Shown piece after piece: positions 44,916 to 46,470 of a DNA stretch of 46,470 nt (positions are counted from its first letter, which is position 1; the number at the start of each line of letters is the position of its first letter). The notes beneath the pieces were generated by a model. The model was given only the letters and a program-made list of their open reading frames with translations. It did not search any database and had not been told where the DNA came from. The translations under genes were made by a program, and so were the position numbers. Source of the DNA: JBBQUP01 sp038212305 (GTDB lineage: Bacteria > Bacteroidota > Bacteroidia > Bacteroidales > Marinilabiliaceae); NCBI GenBank assembly GCA_038212305.1, contig JBBQUP010000015.1:1-46470 (forward strand), written 5' to 3'.

Positions 44916-44949
44916 TTCTTTATATCTGATTGTAATTGAATAACTTCCT

Positions 44950-45019
44950 CAAAGGTCGGTGGATAAATGATGAATAGTGTTATATAATTTTTGGTTTAGA
45001 TTACATCATTCACACATTT
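44950..45019 (-). promoter_or_regulatory. Promoter and upstream activator box of the CsbD gene
   Basis: The -7 element is GACCTTTG (44950-44957), one base off TAnnTTTG, 34 bp before the ATG. After exactly 43 bp comes AAATGTGTGAATGATGTAA (45001-45019), identical to the box upstream of the outer-membrane protein gene. Outside the box the two promoters share only CC/ACCTTTG. Confidence 0.65.
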
Positions 45020-45297
45020 GCAATTTCAGAACTCCAAGGTTACCGCACGATTTCGTCGCGACGTAAAAAGTCACCAATGAAATATAAATTGGCACTAAGT
45101 CATTTAGCGTTTATTTAATCGTACATTTACATAATTCAAGTTTTTTTAATTGAATGAGCTTTTAAAAAAAATGACAATTCCCTCCTTGATTTTCCCTTGT
45201 GTTATTTAAACTAAACATGGCACAATCGAAAACTAGTTTCTGAATTCAACTAAAATATATGAACCCTAACAATTGAGGAGTGTTTAGAGTTTGTTTG
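45020..45297. other. Intergenic region before the AraC-type regulator
   Basis: About 280 bp without a gene. AT-rich runs lie at 45115-45175 (CGTACATTTACATAATTC). A GAGGAG at 45275-45280 is purine-rich but too far from the ATG at 45298 to be a good ribosome site. Confidence 0.4.
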
Positions 45298-45915
45298 ATG
45301 CTTCACGGTATAAATTTCACTAATACATGTAATTTGAAACTATACATTAAGAATATGGTTTGTGTTCGCTGCAAAATGGTAGTGAAAGAGGAACTGAAAA
45401 AAATGGGGCTGCATTTTGTGGTGGTTGATTTGGGTGAAATTGACATCATGGAAACGATTTCTGATGATCAAAGAGTAGAACTCAACAGTGCATTAATGGT
45501 CTCAGGACTTGAATTAATGGACGATAAAAAAAGCATGCTCATAGAGAAAATTAAAAATATAATTGTTGAGGTGGTTTATAATTCGGAGGAGGCTTTGAAA
45601 GTCAATTTATCGGATCATATAAGTACTAAGCTTAATCACGACTATACTTACCTTGCGAACCTTTTTTCTGAAGTTCAGGGCTCAACCATTGAGAATTTTT
45701 ACATTTCTCACAAAATAGAGAGGGTAAAAGAATTGCTTGTTTACGACGAGTTAAGTCTCACCGAAATTGCATACAAGCTCAATTATAGCAGCGTAGCTCA
45801 TTTGTCGAATCAGTTTAAAAAGAATGCCGGACTTTCACCATCTCACTTTAAACTACTTAAAGATAAAACGAGAGGTTCGATTGTAGATATTGGGGAAATA
45901 AAATCAATAACATAA
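45298..45915 (+). CDS. AraC-family regulator with N-terminal HMA-like domain
   Basis: A 205-aa protein from the ATG at 45298; the frame also opens with GTG at 45280. Residues ~12-80 look like a heavy-metal-associated (ferredoxin-like) fold: LKLYIKNMVCVRCKMVVKEE with a CxxC pair, then a strand HFVVVDLGEIDI. The C-terminal ~90 residues are an AraC-type double helix-turn-helix (NFYISHKIERVKELLVYDEL, SLTEIAYKLNYSSVAHLSNQ, FKKNAGLSPSHFK). A similar HMA-like/AraC arrangement is common in Bacteroidota next to stress genes. It is 4 bp before the PAS kinase gene, so the two are an operon, and it is the best candidate regulator of the 19-bp box. Confidence 0.85.
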   Translation: MLHGINFTNTCNLKLYIKNMVCVRCKMVVKEELKKMGLHFVVVDLGEIDIMETISDDQRVELNSALMVSGLELMDDKKSMLIEKIKNIIVEVVYNSEEALKVNLSDHISTKLNHDYTYLANLFSEVQGSTIENFYISHKIERVKELLVYDELSLTEIAYKLNYSSVAHLSNQFKKNAGLSPSHFKLLKDKTRGSIVDIGEIKSIT

Positions 45916-45919
45916 CTAA

Positions 45920-46470
45920 ATGTTGGCAAACGAAATTCAACAAAAAACTGACTTTGATAAGCTTATTGAATTTGAAAAGCAAGGTTTCCTTTCATCGCTC
46001 ATCATTAATTCATCGGACTTGGCAATTAAAGCTATCACGCTCGAAGGTATTATCACTTCATGGAATAGTGGGGCTGAAAAAATATATGGCTATAAACAAA
46101 AAGAGATAGTTGGGAAACATATAAACGTGCTTGTACCAACTCATCTACATTGCGAACTTGACGCATTATTGCAAAATATCAATACTGGAAAGAATGTTCC
46201 TCTTTTCAAATCTCAAAGGGTAAGAAAAAATGGAGAGCTAATTAATGTTTCATTATCGATTGTGCCCATCAAAGATGAGATGGAGAATGTAATTGGTTTG
46301 GCATCCTTAGATAGAGACATTACCAAGTTAATTGTTGCTGATAAAGAAATAATCATTCAAGACAATGAAAAAGAAAAACTTGCGGATGAATTGGTTATTG
46401 CCAACAAAGAGCTTGCTTTTCAGTATAAAGAGAAAGCAAAACGAGCCGATGAATTAATTGTGGCCAATAA
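45920..46470 (+). CDS. PAS-domain sensor kinase, N-terminal part (cut by window edge)
   Basis: The frame from ATG 45920 stays open to the last base (183 codons). Residues ~20-140 form a PAS/PAC module: AIKAITLEGIITSWNSGAEK, IYGYKQKEIVGKHINVLVP, VRKNGELINVSLSIVPIKDE, IGLASLDRDIT. It is followed by the repeat-rich coil 'ELVIANKELAFQYKEKAKRA', then a second 'DELIVANK'. Such coils link PAS modules to HisKA domains in Bacteroidota kinases, so a histidine kinase is expected beyond the edge. It is co-transcribed with the AraC/HMA regulator. Confidence 0.8.
   Translation, partial: MLANEIQQKTDFDKLIEFEKQGFLSSLIINSSDLAIKAITLEGIITSWNSGAEKIYGYKQKEIVGKHINVLVPTHLHCELDALLQNINTGKNVPLFKSQRVRKNGELINVSLSIVPIKDEMENVIGLASLDRDITKLIVADKEIIIQDNEKEKLADELVIANKELAFQYKEKAKRADELIVAN

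Overview
The window reads as a chromosomal segment of a low-GC Bacteroidota bacterium, probably a free-living member near Bacteroidales/Marinilabiliales. Support from the sequence: several genes are preceded by the Bacteroidota-type promoter (TTTG, about 20 bp, TAnnTTTG), Shine-Dalgarno sequences are mostly absent, the b558-type succinate dehydrogenase/fumarate reductase has the C-A-B order, cytochrome c synthetase is a fused CcsBA, and there are many PAS-domain histidine kinases. The genus assignment is inference. I see no rRNA, CRISPR array, phage, transposase or integrase gene.

Layout. 1-804 is a left-truncated DUF4097 surface protein (minus). 976-7082 is a two-gene signalling unit: a 1660-aa kinase with eight PAS-like modules, a GAF-like module and a degenerate receiver, then a receiver-kinase. 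7151-9067 is dxs (minus). 9239-11272 holds an OmpA lipoprotein and a radical SAM/SPASM protein. 11457-13304 is a membrane hybrid kinase, followed by a 127-bp MITE-like element, frr (minus) and a cytosolic PAS kinase (minus). 15655-17548 is an accessory stretch with a YefM/YoeB-type toxin-antitoxin pair whose toxin frame is broken at an A7 run, amid degenerate extragenic repeats. 17549-20986 is sdhCAB. Then come a conserved hypothetical protein, alanine dehydrogenase, a CPBP protease and M28 peptidase pair (minus), ccsBA, a small SpoIIAA-like protein, an ABC-F ATPase, kbl (minus), a YbaK-like deacylase, two identical tRNA-Asn genes (minus) and a PfkB sugar/nucleoside kinase. 35201-36571 is a second accessory pocket: a decayed DUF2442 gene, a UPF0175/DUF3368 toxin-antitoxin pair and a G-rich extragenic element. 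Next are pyrH, a YgjP-type metalloprotease, dGTPase, a small exported Cys/Lys-rich protein divergent from a two-component system with a Cys-bearing sensor, a Panacea (DUF4065) antitoxin with an interrupted partner gene, and a YkgJ Cys-cluster protein. The right end looks like a stress-response module: a small outer-membrane barrel, an Lmo0937-like membrane peptide, CsbD, an HMA-like/AraC regulator and a PAS kinase cut by the window edge.

How it fits together. Core metabolism (dxs, sdhCAB, ald, kbl, pyrH, frr, dgt) alternates with dense signal transduction: six histidine kinases in 46 kb. Three toxin-antitoxin loci sit in the accessory pockets, and two of the three toxins are interrupted. The most novel-looking signal is at the right end. 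The CsbD and outer-membrane-protein promoters share an exact 19-bp box placed exactly 43 bp upstream of the -7 element, which points to one activator controlling both. The adjacent HMA/AraC-type regulator is the obvious candidate.
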